The notes beneath the pieces were generated by a model, which did no database searches, was not told where the DNA came from, and was given only the letters and a program-made list of their open reading frames with translations. The position numbers and the translations under genes were made by a program. DNA of 64,000 nt from CAXXOZ01 sp963676435 (GTDB lineage: Bacteria; Bacillota; Clostridia; Lachnospirales; Lachnospiraceae), in assembly GCA_963676435.2 (NCBI GenBank), contig CAXXOZ010000006.1, positions 372,001 through 436,000 of the forward strand. The letters run 5' to 3'. Position 1 is the first letter of the stretch. Each line of letters starts with the position of its first letter. Shown one piece after another: positions 27,168 to 35,525 of this stretch.

Positions 27168-27614
27168 ATGGAAGTTATTTTATTGCAGGATGTAAAAAGC
27201 CTTGGAAAAAAAGGTGAAATCGTAAAAGTAAATGATGGTTATGCCAGAAATTATATTTTACCTAAAAAAGTTGGAATCGAAGCGAATTCGAAAAATATAA
27301 ATGATTTAAAACTTCAAAAAGCGAATGATGAAAAAGTCGCTCAGGAAAATTTAGATGCGGCTAAAGCTTTAGCCAGTAAAGTGGAAGCAAAAAGTATAGA
27401 GCTGAAAATAAAAGCTGGAGAAGGTGGAAAAACATTTGGATCAATAGCTTCAAAGGAAATAGCCAAAGCAATAAAAGAACAGCTGGATTTAGATGTTGAC
27501 AAGAAGAAGATTGTATTAGGGGAACCAATTAAAACCGTAGGTACACACGAAGTTTCAGTGAAACTACATAAAGATGTACATGCAAAATTAACAATAAAGA
27601 TAACAGAAAGTTAG
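27168..27614 (+). CDS. rplI: 50S ribosomal protein L9
   Basis: A 148-residue L9 with the N-terminal signature VILLQDVKSLGKKGEIVKVN and GYARNYILPK, then the central helix and C-terminal domain (GKTFGSIASKEIA). It binds 23S rRNA. Coupled to gdpP upstream and dnaB downstream. Confidence 0.98.
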   Translation: MEVILLQDVKSLGKKGEIVKVNDGYARNYILPKKVGIEANSKNINDLKLQKANDEKVAQENLDAAKALASKVEAKSIELKIKAGEGGKTFGSIASKEIAKAIKEQLDLDVDKKKIVLGEPIKTVGTHEVSVKLHKDVHAKLTIKITES

Positions 27615-27626
27615 GGGGAAAACCTA

Positions 27627-28958
27627 ATGGATGAAGCACTTATTAAAAAAGTGTTACCTCATAGTGTGGAAGCAGAAAAAGCAGTTGTTGCTTCAATGAT
27701 AATGGATTCTGATGCACTTTTTAGCGCTTCAGAAGTTTTAGTTCCAGAAGATTTTTATGGAAAGCAATATGGTGTTTTATTTGAAGCAATGATTGAAATG
27801 CAGGTGGCAGGAACGCCAGTAGACTTGGTTACACTTCAGGAAAAATTAAAAGAAAAAGATGTACCACCTGAAGTTGCCAGCATGGATTTTGTTAAAGAAC
27901 TTCTTAAAGAAGTTCCAACTTCTGCAAATATTAAACACTATTCTGAAATAGTAAGCGAAAAATCTTTGCTAAGAAAATTGATAAAAATAAATGAAGAGAT
28001 CTCTAATACATGTTATTCAGGAAAAGAAAGTCTTGAAGAAATAATGGATAAAACTGAGAAGTCTGTTTTTGGTTTGGTACAAAATAGAAACAGAGGCGAT
28101 TTTACTCCTATAAAAGAAATAGTTATATCAGCCCTTGATAAAATTGAGGCAGCTGCAAAAATGAATGGTTCGGTGACAGGAGTACCCACAGGTTTTATAG
28201 ATTTAGACTTTAAAACAACAGGTCTTCAACCTTCTGACCTTATACTTATAGCAGCAAGACCTTCAATGGGAAAAACGGCATTTGTTTTAAATGTTGCTGA
28301 AAATGTTGTTTTCAAAAAAAATATTGGAGCTGCAATATTTAGTCTTGAAATGTCAAAAGAGCAATTGATTAACAGACTTTTGGCACAGGAGTCAAGAGTA
28401 GAAGCTCAGGCATTAAGAACAGGAAGAATTCCAGATCATGACTGGGATAAACTTATAGAAAGTGCAAATGTTATTGCAGAATCAAATTTAATTATTGATG
28501 ATACACCAGGTATTTCAATATCTGAGCTAAGATCTAAATGTAGAAAATATAAACTTGAAAAAGATATAGGTATAATAATGATTGACTACTTGCAGTTGAT
28601 GACAGCAGGTGGTAAAAATGAAAGCAGGCAACAGGAAGTTTCTGAAATATCTAGATCTTTAAAAGGACTAGCAAGAGAGTTAAATGTTCCAATTATTGCT
28701 CTTTCCCAGTTGAGCAGGGCGGTTGAAAGCAGACCTGATAAAAGGCCGATGCTTTCTGACCTAAGAGAATCGGGAGCTATAGAGCAGGATGCGGATGTTG
28801 TTATGTTTTTATACAGAGATGATTACTATAATCCTGAGTCTACAGAAGAAAAAGGAGTTGCAGAAGTAATCATTGCAAAACAGAGAAATGGTCCAATCGG
28901 AAAAGTTAAATTAGCTTGGTTACCAGAATTCACAAAGTTTGTTAATCTAGGAAAATAG
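27627..28958 (+). CDS. dnaB: Replicative DNA helicase DnaB
   Basis: A 443-residue hexameric 5'-3' helicase: N-terminal DnaB domain (VEAEKAVVASMIMDSDA), linker and RecA-like C-terminal domain with Walker A ARPSMGKTAF (~residue 210) and the IIMIDYLQLM Walker B. Normal length, no intein. Its loaders are probably the DnaI- and DnaD-like proteins encoded at 49.9-52.0 kb. A terminator follows at 28972. Confidence 0.97.
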   Translation: MDEALIKKVLPHSVEAEKAVVASMIMDSDALFSASEVLVPEDFYGKQYGVLFEAMIEMQVAGTPVDLVTLQEKLKEKDVPPEVASMDFVKELLKEVPTSANIKHYSEIVSEKSLLRKLIKINEEISNTCYSGKESLEEIMDKTEKSVFGLVQNRNRGDFTPIKEIVISALDKIEAAAKMNGSVTGVPTGFIDLDFKTTGLQPSDLILIAARPSMGKTAFVLNVAENVVFKKNIGAAIFSLEMSKEQLINRLLAQESRVEAQALRTGRIPDHDWDKLIESANVIAESNLIIDDTPGISISELRSKCRKYKLEKDIGIIMIDYLQLMTAGGKNESRQQEVSEISRSLKGLARELNVPIIALSQLSRAVESRPDKRPMLSDLRESGAIEQDADVVMFLYRDDYYNPESTEEKGVAEVIIAKQRNGPIGKVKLAWLPEFTKFVNLGK

Positions 28959-28971
28959 ATTTAAGCAAAAA

Positions 28972-29001
28972 AAATATTCCCGGGAATTCCCGGGAATATT
29001 T
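28972..29001. terminator. Bidirectional terminator between dnaB and the ferredoxin gene
   Basis: Perfect stem AAATATTCCCGGG / CCCGGGAATATTT with an AATT loop, flanked by A and T tracts. It serves dnaB (plus) and the ferredoxin gene (minus). Confidence 0.85.
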
Positions 29002-29018
29002 GAGTTTTTAAAATTATA

Positions 29019-29189
29019 TTACTCTTCAGAAATAGCTCCTGTTGGGCATACTGGTTCGCAAGCGCCACAATCTATACAGTCGTCTGCACTGATTACATAT
29101 TTTGTATCTCCTTCTGAGATAGCATCTACAGGACATTCGCCAACGCATGATCCGCAGCTTACACATTCATCTGATATTACACGTGCCAT
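29019..29189 (-). CDS. 2[4Fe-4S] clostridial-type ferredoxin
   Basis: A 56-residue bacterial ferredoxin too short for standard gene cut-offs. It has two full cluster motifs, CVSCGSCVGECP and CIDCGACEPVCP, with the pseudo-twofold symmetry of clostridial ferredoxins (AISEG repeated near both cluster ends). A GGAGG ribosome binding site precedes the ATG at 29189. It carries low-potential electrons in the cytoplasm for pyruvate oxidoreductase, hydrogenase and similar enzymes. Confidence 0.95.
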   Translation of the reverse strand: MARVISDECVSCGSCVGECPVDAISEGDTKYVISADDCIDCGACEPVCPTGAISEE

Positions 29190-29275
29190 TTTGTTTCCTC
29201 CTTTAATTATAAGTAACTACGTTTAATTATTTTAATACAAAATCTTTAGGAATACAAGCATAAAATAGTATTTGC

Positions 29276-29304
29276 TTGATATTAACAGCACATTGAGTTA
29301 TTAT
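29276..29304 (+). promoter_or_regulatory. Promoter of the DUF1858 gene
   Basis: TTGATA, 17-bp spacer, TATTAT, just upstream of the GGAGG site and ATG at 29344. Confidence 0.5.
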
Positions 29305-29343
29305 ATACTATATTAAAAATATAATATCTAGGAGGAAAATCTT

Positions 29344-29547
29344 ATGGCAGTAATTACAAAAGATATGATTATCGGTGATATAATAAGAGTAGATGAAGGA
29401 TTGGTTCCAATTTTAATGGCATCAGGTATGCATTGTGTGGGTTGTCCATCAGCTCAAGCAGAAACATTAGAAGAAGCATCTTTTGTTCATGGAATGGATG
29501 TAAACACTCTTGTTAATCAAATGAATGAATATTTATCAAATAAATAA
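29344..29547 (+). CDS. DUF1858 hybrid-cluster-associated redox disulfide protein
   Basis: A 67-residue protein with the DUF1858 signature HCVGCPSAQAETLEEA: a CxxC pair in the second half of the small helical fold. Such proteins are associated with hybrid cluster proteins and other anaerobic redox systems, and may act as disulfide switches. Monocistronic, with a terminator at 29552. Divergent from the ferredoxin gene. Confidence 0.9.
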   Translation: MAVITKDMIIGDIIRVDEGLVPILMASGMHCVGCPSAQAETLEEASFVHGMDVNTLVNQMNEYLSNK

Positions 29548-29551
29548 AAAT

Positions 29552-29588
29552 GAGAGTACCACATATGTGGTACTCTCGCATTTTTTTG
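29552..29588. terminator. Bidirectional terminator
   Basis: Perfect 26-bp hairpin palindrome GAGAGTACCACA/TGTGGTACTCTC with flanking A and T runs; shared by the DUF1858 gene and convergent mecA. Confidence 0.85.
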
Positions 29589-29591
29589 TCA

Positions 29592-30404
29592 TTAAACTTT
29601 CGCTAAATTCTGTAGAGCAGTTCCTGCAATTATTTTTTCAAAGTGTTCTTCAAAAAATGCTTCACTTGCATATGAACCTTTTTCTTTTTTTCCATATTCT
29701 GAAAGAATATTACAAACTTTGTTGAAATCCTCTGGTGTATGGAATGATTTATTCACTAAAAGATAGTAACGTTCATTTGTTTCTGATTTGTATAGTGAAT
29801 TTTTACCCTGATAAATATTTTCTAAAACATAAGCTAAATTAATTACTTCATCAATGTTATTAAATGAAAATAATTTTACTATATTTTGAGTGTCTTCCTT
29901 AACTTTAGGTACTGGAAGATCTTTTTTTGTTTTCTCTACAACAGTATCTTCTTTTTCGTTTTCACCTGAAAGAGTTTCAGGTAGCGGTATAAAAGCAGGC
30001 TCAGTTAATGACTCGTCCTTTTCATCCCCTAGCTTTTTGAAAATATCTAGTATTTCGTCAGCTCCGTTTAAGTCAGCATCATTTCCTGATAATTCAGAAA
30101 AATCAGATTCGTCCTCGGATGATGTGAATTTGGAAAATCTAGTGTCGAGTTCTTCTGGGTCCTCAACCTTTGTAATAACCAAAACAATACTATCGCCAGA
30201 TATAGGTATAGCCTCTATCATTAAAGGTATATCTTCTGCCTCAAAGCCGAATTCATAGGAAGCTTGTTGCATCATGTCTCTAAAAAGGCTTTTTGCCTTT
30301 TCTGTTCCGTACGCAAGTTCGCTGATTTTTATTTGTCTGGATGCCAAGTCCGATTTGTTCAAAGTGCATTTTATTTGATTGTCATTTATTTTTTCGATTT
30401 TCAT
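29592..30404 (-). CDS. mecA: MecA-type adaptor protein for ClpC protease
   Basis: A 270-residue MecA homologue. The N-terminal domain begins MKIEKINDNQIKCTLNKSDL, then an acidic, low-complexity linker (~90-160) and the C-terminal ClpC-binding domain. MecA presents substrates such as competence factors to ClpCP. Start at ATG 30404 (GAGAGGTG upstream); the GTG three codons earlier is inside that site. The long acidic linker makes it larger than B. subtilis MecA (218 aa). Confidence 0.9.
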   Translation of the reverse strand: MKIEKINDNQIKCTLNKSDLASRQIKISELAYGTEKAKSLFRDMMQQASYEFGFEAEDIPLMIEAIPISGDSIVLVITKVEDPEELDTRFSKFTSSEDESDFSELSGNDADLNGADEILDIFKKLGDEKDESLTEPAFIPLPETLSGENEKEDTVVEKTKKDLPVPKVKEDTQNIVKLFSFNNIDEVINLAYVLENIYQGKNSLYKSETNERYYLLVNKSFHTPEDFNKVCNILSEYGKKEKGSYASEAFFEEHFEKIIAGTALQNLAKV

Positions 30405-30538
30405 ATAAAACACCTCTCTTTCCGACTTACTATATAAGTATTATAGCATATACTAATACAAAACACCATGTAATGTAAAGCTTATTTATAAAATTTTAAT
30501 ATATTTGTAAAAATTAATTCTTTGTTCATAAAAAGTTA

Positions 30539-30567
30539 TTGAAAATAGCACAAAAATAATTTATAAT
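30539..30567 (+). promoter_or_regulatory. Strong sigma-A promoter of the candidate small RNA
   Basis: TTGAAA, exactly 17-bp spacer, TATAAT. The start site expected 7-8 nt downstream falls at 30574-30575, the first base of the 14-bp inverted repeat. Confidence 0.7.
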
Positions 30568-30574
30568 ATACAAT

Positions 30575-30759
30575 AAGAGACATGCTATATACAAAACACA
30601 ACATTAAGCTGAAAGGGGTGATGCCCAAAAGCCCTAAAAATCAACAAATGTTTAATAATCTAAAAATATCTTAAAAAAATCTAAAAATAAAAATCAATCA
30701 AACAATTACCCAAAAAATCCATAAAATATCAAGTAAACTATTAAAATAGCATGTCTCTT
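30575..30759 (+). ncRNA. Candidate 185-nt small RNA closed by a 14-bp terminal stem
   Basis: AAGAGACATGCTAT (30575-30588) is perfectly complementary to ATAGCATGTCTCTT (30746-30759), so the transcript predicted from the promoter at 30539 would begin and end in one stem. The 157-nt interior is A-rich and almost G-free after 30635, with repeated AAAAATC-like units, and has a GGGG near 30615 that could pair with either of two GCCC runs (30623, 30631). No convincing open reading frame (a 17-codon frame at 30621 has only a cramped ribosome binding site). The right arm is followed by TTTTC, a weak T tract. Alternatives: a MITE-like relic or a 5' leader of the gene at 30840. The rest of the 435-nt gap between mecA and 30840 shows nothing else. 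Confidence 0.45.
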
Positions 30760-30839
30760 TTCAGTATAATCATATATCACGAAGCAATATTTTTGCACTT
30801 TTTTATACTGTATATATTTTTCAGAGGGGAGAAAGGAGA

Positions 30840-31070
30840 ATGAAGAAATACAGCGAGTCTGAGACAGAAACATATTTTTCTATAAGAACAGAGTTAGAAA
30901 AATATGAAAAAAATGGGATTATTATAACATTAGAAGGAAAGGTCAGCTCATCAGATGTGATAGCTGATATTTGTGTCTTCAAGGAGGATTCAAATTATAT
31001 GAGGGATTATATAACAAATGAATTTGGTAATCTCATTGAAATTGGTTTTAACAGGGTTGAGAATAAATAA
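30840..31070 (+). CDS. Hypothetical 76-residue protein
   Basis: A 76-residue protein with an excellent GAAAGGAG ribosome binding site. It is mixed alpha/beta and soluble (an acidic N-terminal helix, then GIIITLEGKVSSSDVIADIC). I recognise no family. Lies downstream of the candidate small RNA and upstream of a cell-wall glycosidase-like gene; the 150-nt gap after it holds only AG-rich sequence and no clear gene. Confidence 0.55.
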   Translation: MKKYSESETETYFSIRTELEKYEKNGIIITLEGKVSSSDVIADICVFKEDSNYMRDYITNEFGNLIEIGFNRVENK

Positions 31071-31220
31071 GAATTGGGAAGAAAGATTAATATAATAAAA
31101 AGGATAGGAATTTCTAAGAGTTAATATGTCTTTCAGGAGGGTGGGTTTTAAGTTTACAAATTTATATGTGGAGGTTATAATAAAAAACGAGTCATTATTT
31201 AATACGAGGAGATAATAAAA

Positions 31221-32930
31221 ATGAAAAAATCGTTAAAGGTTACTTTTATTATAATTATAATTTTTATTTTGGTTATAGGGGGTGCTGGAGGATATTATTT
31301 TATGAAGAAATACTCTCCAGGAACGCAGAGAGCAGATTTATATAATTACTTTAACAATAGTATAGAAGAAGAAGGTAGAAGTCCTTCGATTATAATACAA
31401 GATCAAGTCATTGAAGAAAAGGCATTACTTGAGGCAGGTAATTATTATATAGAAATAGATGTGGTTAAGCCGTATTTAAATGAAAAATTTTACTGGGATG
31501 AAAATGAAAATCTTCTTATAATAACTACGGCTAATGAAGTTATAAAAGTGAATCCTGATAGCAACAGTTATTATGTTGATGGATCAGAAAATCAAGTACA
31601 AGATAATATATTATATATAGAAGAAGAAAGTGTATATATTTTGGCAGAGTTTGTTAAAATGTATTCAGAAATAGATTATGAAACTTATGAAAACCCCAAT
31701 AGAATCTGGATTAAAAATACTTGGGGTAGCTTAGAAGTAGCCACTGTAAAAAAAGATAGTGAAATAAGATACAGAGCAGGGGTGAAAAGTGAAATATTAG
31801 CAGATGTAAAAGAAGGGGATTCCCTCTATATAATAGAAGAAGAAGGAAGTTGGAAAAAAGTATATTTAGAAGGTGGATTTATTGGATATATAAAGAATAG
31901 CAAAATATCTGGCGTTGAGGAAAAAGAATTTAGTCCAGAGTATTCAGAACCTGAATATACAAATATTTCAATAGGAAACAACATAAACTTAGGTTGGCAT
32001 GCTATTTATGGAAATGGTGTAGAAGATAATTCGGAAATGACAGAGATTGTCTCTCAAACTAGTGGTCTAGATGTCATATCTCCAACATGGTTTTATTTTT
32101 CATCATCAACAGGAGCAATTGCATCACTAGCAGATGCTCAATATGTAAGCAAAGCTCACTCTATGGGCTTGGATGTCTGGGGAACAATTCAGGACTTTAA
32201 TGCAGGTTCGGACGGGGTTTTATACGTAGATAATATTCTTCCGTATACATCTAAAAGAGAAAAAATGGAAGATGATTTAATAGCACTTGCTATAGGTTAT
32301 AATTTAGATGGTATAAGTATAAATTTTGAACAGTTTTCTTCTGAAAATGGAGAACACTATATTCAATTTTTAAGAGAAATGTCCATTAAATGTAGAGAAA
32401 ATAATATTGTTCTTTCATCAGTAAATTATGTATCAGTTCCTTGGAGAGATTATTATCAAAGAGAAGAACAAGGAGAGATTATAGATTATTTTATAGTTAT
32501 GGCTTATCCAGAGTATGATGGGGTAGATGGGCAGGCTGGGCCAGAATGTTCCCTACCTTACTTAAAAGAATCTACTGATAATATAATTTTAGAAGTGGAC
32601 CCTTCAAAAGTCATTATGGCAATACCTTTTTATAGTGTAAGATGGAATGGTGAAGGTGAGAGTTTAAAAAGATCTTCTAGAACAATGAAAAGGGTAGAAT
32701 ATGAACTAGGACTTGTTGGTGCTACAAAAACTTGGCAGGAAGAGTTTGGTGTTAATTATGCCGAGTATACTCAAGATGGTGTAGACTATAGAATATGGAT
32801 AGACGACGAACAGTCTATTGAAGAAAAGGTAAAACTACTATCTGAATATGAAATTGCAGGTGTTGCTTATTGGGCTCTTGGTCAGGAAAATGCGGATGTT
32901 TGGGATTCGATTGTTAAATACATGGATTAA
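31221..32930 (+). CDS. Membrane-anchored GH18-family protein with copper-amine-oxidase-like and SH3 domains
   Basis: A 569-residue exported protein: N-terminal signal anchor (~7-28), a stalk/CAO-like N1 domain (~45-155), a bacterial SH3 domain (~170-230, ending GGFIGYIKNSKI) and a C-terminal GH18 barrel (~245-569) like YaaH/SleL spore cortex or germination proteins. The catalytic Glu is present in LDGISINFEQF (~363-373), but the Asp normally two residues before it is Asn. It probably acts on, or binds, peptidoglycan outside the cell. GAGGAG ribosome binding site. Confidence 0.85.
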   Translation: MKKSLKVTFIIIIIFILVIGGAGGYYFMKKYSPGTQRADLYNYFNNSIEEEGRSPSIIIQDQVIEEKALLEAGNYYIEIDVVKPYLNEKFYWDENENLLIITTANEVIKVNPDSNSYYVDGSENQVQDNILYIEEESVYILAEFVKMYSEIDYETYENPNRIWIKNTWGSLEVATVKKDSEIRYRAGVKSEILADVKEGDSLYIIEEEGSWKKVYLEGGFIGYIKNSKISGVEEKEFSPEYSEPEYTNISIGNNINLGWHAIYGNGVEDNSEMTEIVSQTSGLDVISPTWFYFSSSTGAIASLADAQYVSKAHSMGLDVWGTIQDFNAGSDGVLYVDNILPYTSKREKMEDDLIALAIGYNLDGISINFEQFSSENGEHYIQFLREMSIKCRENNIVLSSVNYVSVPWRDYYQREEQGEIIDYFIVMAYPEYDGVDGQAGPECSLPYLKESTDNIILEVDPSKVIMAIPFYSVRWNGEGESLKRSSRTMKRVEYELGLVGATKTWQEEFGVNYAEYTQDGVDYRIWIDDEQSIEEKVKLLSEYEIAGVAYWALGQENADVWDSIVKYMD

Positions 32931-32966
32931 TTGACCATTTTAAGATCCTAGTGCTATAATAAAAAC

Positions 32967-34004
32967 ATGAAGACAATTATAAGAAATATTGAAAATGAAT
33001 CCATAGAAAAGTCTGTGATTAGGGAAGCCGCTGAAATTATTAAAAAAGGTGGTACTGTTGTATTTCCCACTGAAACCGTATATGGTTTAGGCGCGGATGC
33101 TTTAAATGAAAAAGCAGCAAAAAGTATATATAAAGCCAAAGGAAGACCATCGGACAATCCTTTAATAATACATATATCGGAATATGAAGACCTAAAAAAG
33201 ATAACAAAAGAAATACCAAAAAATGCTGATATATTAATAAATAAATATTGGCCAGGACCATTAACCATGATCTTTAAAAAATCAACCCAGGTTCCATATA
33301 GTACAACTGGAGGTTTAGATACTGTGGCTGTTAGGATGCCAAATCATCAGGTGGCTTTAGAGCTTATAAAAGCTTCTGGGACTTGTATAGCTGCACCAAG
33401 TGCAAATATTTCCGGAAGACCAAGTCCTACTAAAGGAGAACATGTAATAGAAGATTTAGAAGGCCGGGTTAATATGATTATAGACGGTGGAGATCAGAAA
33501 ATAGGAATAGAATCTACTATAATAGATTTAACTGTTACACCTCCTGTTATTTTAAGACCAGGTTATATTACTTATGAAATGATTAAAGAAGACATAATAG
33601 ATGTTAAATTAGATAATCATTTTAGTGAAGAAAAACCAAAGGCACCTGGAATGAAATATAAACACTATGCTCCTAAGGCAGATATGGTTATTGTTACTGG
33701 AGAAGCAAAAGGTGTAATAGAAAAAATAAATACTTTAGCTGAAGAAAAAAAATTAAAAGGGAAAAAAGTAGGGATAATTGCAACCACAGAAAGTAAAGAC
33801 CTTTATAAAATTGGTAAAGTTATTTCTGTTGGAAAAAGAAATTCAGAAAAAGAAATTGCAAAAAACATCTATACGGCTTTAAGAGAGTTTGATAGAATAG
33901 GGGTTGATTTTATTTATTGCGAATCTTTTTCTGATGAAAATATTGGAAATGCAATAATGAATCGCTTAAAAAAAGCATCTGCAAATAATATAATAAAAAT
34001 TTAG
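32967..34004 (+). CDS. L-threonylcarbamoyladenylate synthase (Sua5/YwlC)
   Basis: A 345-residue two-domain Sua5: the N-terminal YrdC domain (VVFPTETVYGLGADA; KAKGRPSDNPLIIHI; CIAAPSANISGRPSPT) makes threonylcarbamoyl-AMP for the t6A37 modification of tRNA, and the C-terminal Sua5 domain starts after the linker RPGYITYEMI (APGMKYKHYAPKADM). First gene of a YwlC-YwlE-like-RpiB-dCMP-deaminase cluster with gaps or overlaps under 20 nt. Confidence 0.95.
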   Translation: MKTIIRNIENESIEKSVIREAAEIIKKGGTVVFPTETVYGLGADALNEKAAKSIYKAKGRPSDNPLIIHISEYEDLKKITKEIPKNADILINKYWPGPLTMIFKKSTQVPYSTTGGLDTVAVRMPNHQVALELIKASGTCIAAPSANISGRPSPTKGEHVIEDLEGRVNMIIDGGDQKIGIESTIIDLTVTPPVILRPGYITYEMIKEDIIDVKLDNHFSEEKPKAPGMKYKHYAPKADMVIVTGEAKGVIEKINTLAEEKKLKGKKVGIIATTESKDLYKIGKVISVGKRNSEKEIAKNIYTALREFDRIGVDFIYCESFSDENIGNAIMNRLKKASANNIIKI

Positions 34005-34019
34005 CGTAAAGGAGAAGAT

Positions 34020-34478
34020 ATGCTGAATTATAAAAAAATTATTTTTGTTAGCACAGAAAACACCTGCTTAAGCCCTATGGCTGAAATTATTTTAAAACAA
34101 GAATTGAAAGAGTCAGGAATCGAAGTTCAATCTCGTGGATTGGTTGTTCTTTTTCAAGAACCTCCGAATCAAAAAGCAGCTGTAGTTGCAAAAGAAAAAG
34201 GATATGATTTATCTGAGCATGTCTCCATATCAATTTGTGAAAAAGATTTTGGAGAAGATACTCTTGTTTTAGTTATGACTAAACAAAATAAACAAAAAAT
34301 ATATGAAGAATATAAAGAATCTAAAAATGTCTACACTATAAAAGAATTTGTTGGTGAAATTGGAGATATAAAAGCCCCCTATGGTGGAGGCATAAAAGAA
34401 TATGAAGACAGTTTTGAAAATATGGAAAGACTTATAAAAAAGGTGACAAAAAGATTGTCAGGAGAGGAAGATAAATGA
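34020..34478 (+). CDS. YwlE-like low-molecular-weight phosphatase, catalytically dead (pseudoenzyme)
   Basis: A 152-residue protein aligning along its length with LMW tyrosine/arginine phosphatases (YwlE). Active members have CxxxxxR(S/T) at the N terminus; here the loop is VSTENTCLSPMAE, with Ser11 at the nucleophile and Leu17 at the Arg position. The general-acid DP motif near the C terminus is AP (DIKAPYGGG, Ala119). Three catalytic residues are gone, yet the frame is intact and translationally linked to rpiB (4-nt overlap). It may bind phosphoarginine proteins or ligands without hydrolysing them, or regulate its neighbours (inference). Confidence 0.85.
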   Translation: MLNYKKIIFVSTENTCLSPMAEIILKQELKESGIEVQSRGLVVLFQEPPNQKAAVVAKEKGYDLSEHVSISICEKDFGEDTLVLVMTKQNKQKIYEEYKESKNVYTIKEFVGEIGDIKAPYGGGIKEYEDSFENMERLIKKVTKRLSGEEDK

Positions 34479-34903
34479 TAGCAATAGGATGTGATCATGG
34501 AGGATTTGAATTAAAGCAAGAAATTATAAAACATCTTGAATGTAGAGGTTATGAGTACAAAGACTATGGTTGTATGGATAACTCTCCTACAGACTATCCA
34601 ACATATGCTCATGATGTTTCAAAGGCTATATTAAATGGTGAAGCAAAGCGAGGAATTCTAATTTGTGGTACAGGTATAGGAATTTCAATTGCGGCCAATA
34701 AAAATAAAGGAATAAGAGCCGCAGTATGTACTGACTGTTTTACAGCAGAAGCAACCAGACTTCATAATGATGCGAATATTTTAGCACTAGGTGGTAGAGT
34801 GGTAGGTGCAGGTCTTGCACTTAAGATAGTGGACACATTTTTAGAAACAGATTTTTCAGATGAAGAAAGGCACATCCGAAGAATCAATCAAATAGAGGGA
34901 TAA
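34475..34903 (+). CDS. rpiB: Ribose-5-phosphate isomerase B
   Basis: A 142-residue RpiB/LacAB-type isomerase interconverting ribose 5-phosphate and ribulose 5-phosphate. N-terminal IGCDHGGFELK and the catalytic loop CGTGIGISIAANK are present, and the Cys in VCTDCFTAEA fits the family. ATGA overlap with the upstream pseudophosphatase gene; the deaminase gene begins 1 nt after its stop. Confidence 0.95.
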   Translation: MIAIGCDHGGFELKQEIIKHLECRGYEYKDYGCMDNSPTDYPTYAHDVSKAILNGEAKRGILICGTGIGISIAANKNKGIRAAVCTDCFTAEATRLHNDANILALGGRVVGAGLALKIVDTFLETDFSDEERHIRRINQIEG

Positions 34904-34904
34904 G

Positions 34905-35390
34905 ATGGGAAATAAGAGAGAAGATTATATTACATGGGACGAATACTTCATGGGGATCGCAAAACTTTCAGGAATGAGATCGAAAGATCCAAATACACAG
35001 GTTGGTGCATGCATAGTTAGTGATGATAATAAAATATTGTCAATGGGCTATAATGGGTTCCCTAAGGGATGTTCAGATGATGAATTTCCGTGGGCCAGAG
35101 AAGGTAATCCACTAGAAAATAAATATTTTTACTCGACACATAGCGAGTTAAATGCTATATTAAACTACAGAGGTGGCAGCCTTGAGGGTGCTAAAATATA
35201 TGTAACCCTATTTCCCTGCAACGAATGTGCTAAGGCAATCATACAATCTGGAATAGAAACAGTAATATATGAAAGTGATAAATATTCTGAATCGGAATCA
35301 GTAATAGCTTCAAAGAGGATGTTTGATGCTGCAGGAGTTCGTTATTATATGTATAGCAGAACAAATAGAAAAATAGTAATAGACTTGTAA
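34905..35390 (+). CDS. Deoxycytidylate deaminase (ComEB-like)
   Basis: A 161-residue zinc deaminase with HSELNAILN (His and catalytic Glu) and PCNECAKAI (two Cys ligands), the dCMP/cytidine deaminase motif pair. It converts dCMP to dUMP for dTMP synthesis; a ComEB function in competence is also described for this family. Last gene of its cluster; terminator at 35401. Confidence 0.92.
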   Translation: MGNKREDYITWDEYFMGIAKLSGMRSKDPNTQVGACIVSDDNKILSMGYNGFPKGCSDDEFPWAREGNPLENKYFYSTHSELNAILNYRGGSLEGAKIYVTLFPCNECAKAIIQSGIETVIYESDKYSESESVIASKRMFDAAGVRYYMYSRTNRKIVIDL

Positions 35391-35400
35391 GGTGACAATG

Positions 35401-35425
35401 GGGTTTGAGAAATCAAACCCTTTTT
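35401..35425 (+). terminator. Intrinsic terminator
   Basis: GGGTTTGA / TCAAACCC with a GAAA tetraloop, followed by TTTTT. Confidence 0.85.
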
Positions 35426-35464
35426 ACGATTTCGTTCGTTAATATATTAACAAATGAAATTGTA

Positions 35465-35493
35465 TTGAAATAAAAACAATTCGGTGTTACAAT
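35465..35493 (+). promoter_or_regulatory. Promoter of the V-type ATPase operon
   Basis: TTGAAA, 17-bp spacer, TACAAT upstream of the GTG start at 35526. Confidence 0.65.
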
Positions 35494-35525
35494 GTCAAAT
35501 ATCGATGTGATGGAGGTGAAAAAAG

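Noticed and set aside
30621..30674. Short peptide starting MPKSPKNQQ inside the candidate RNA
   Set aside because: The ribosome binding site would be only 2-3 nt from the ATG and the peptide is 17 residues with biased composition.
30575..30759. 6S RNA
   Set aside because: Size and closed ends fit, but the interior is A-rich and not self-complementary, so the open-promoter-like duplex of 6S is missing.
31128..31217. 29-codon open frame from an ATG before the GH18 gene
   Set aside because: No proper ribosome binding site ahead of it and it ends in the next gene's ribosome binding site; composition not protein-like.
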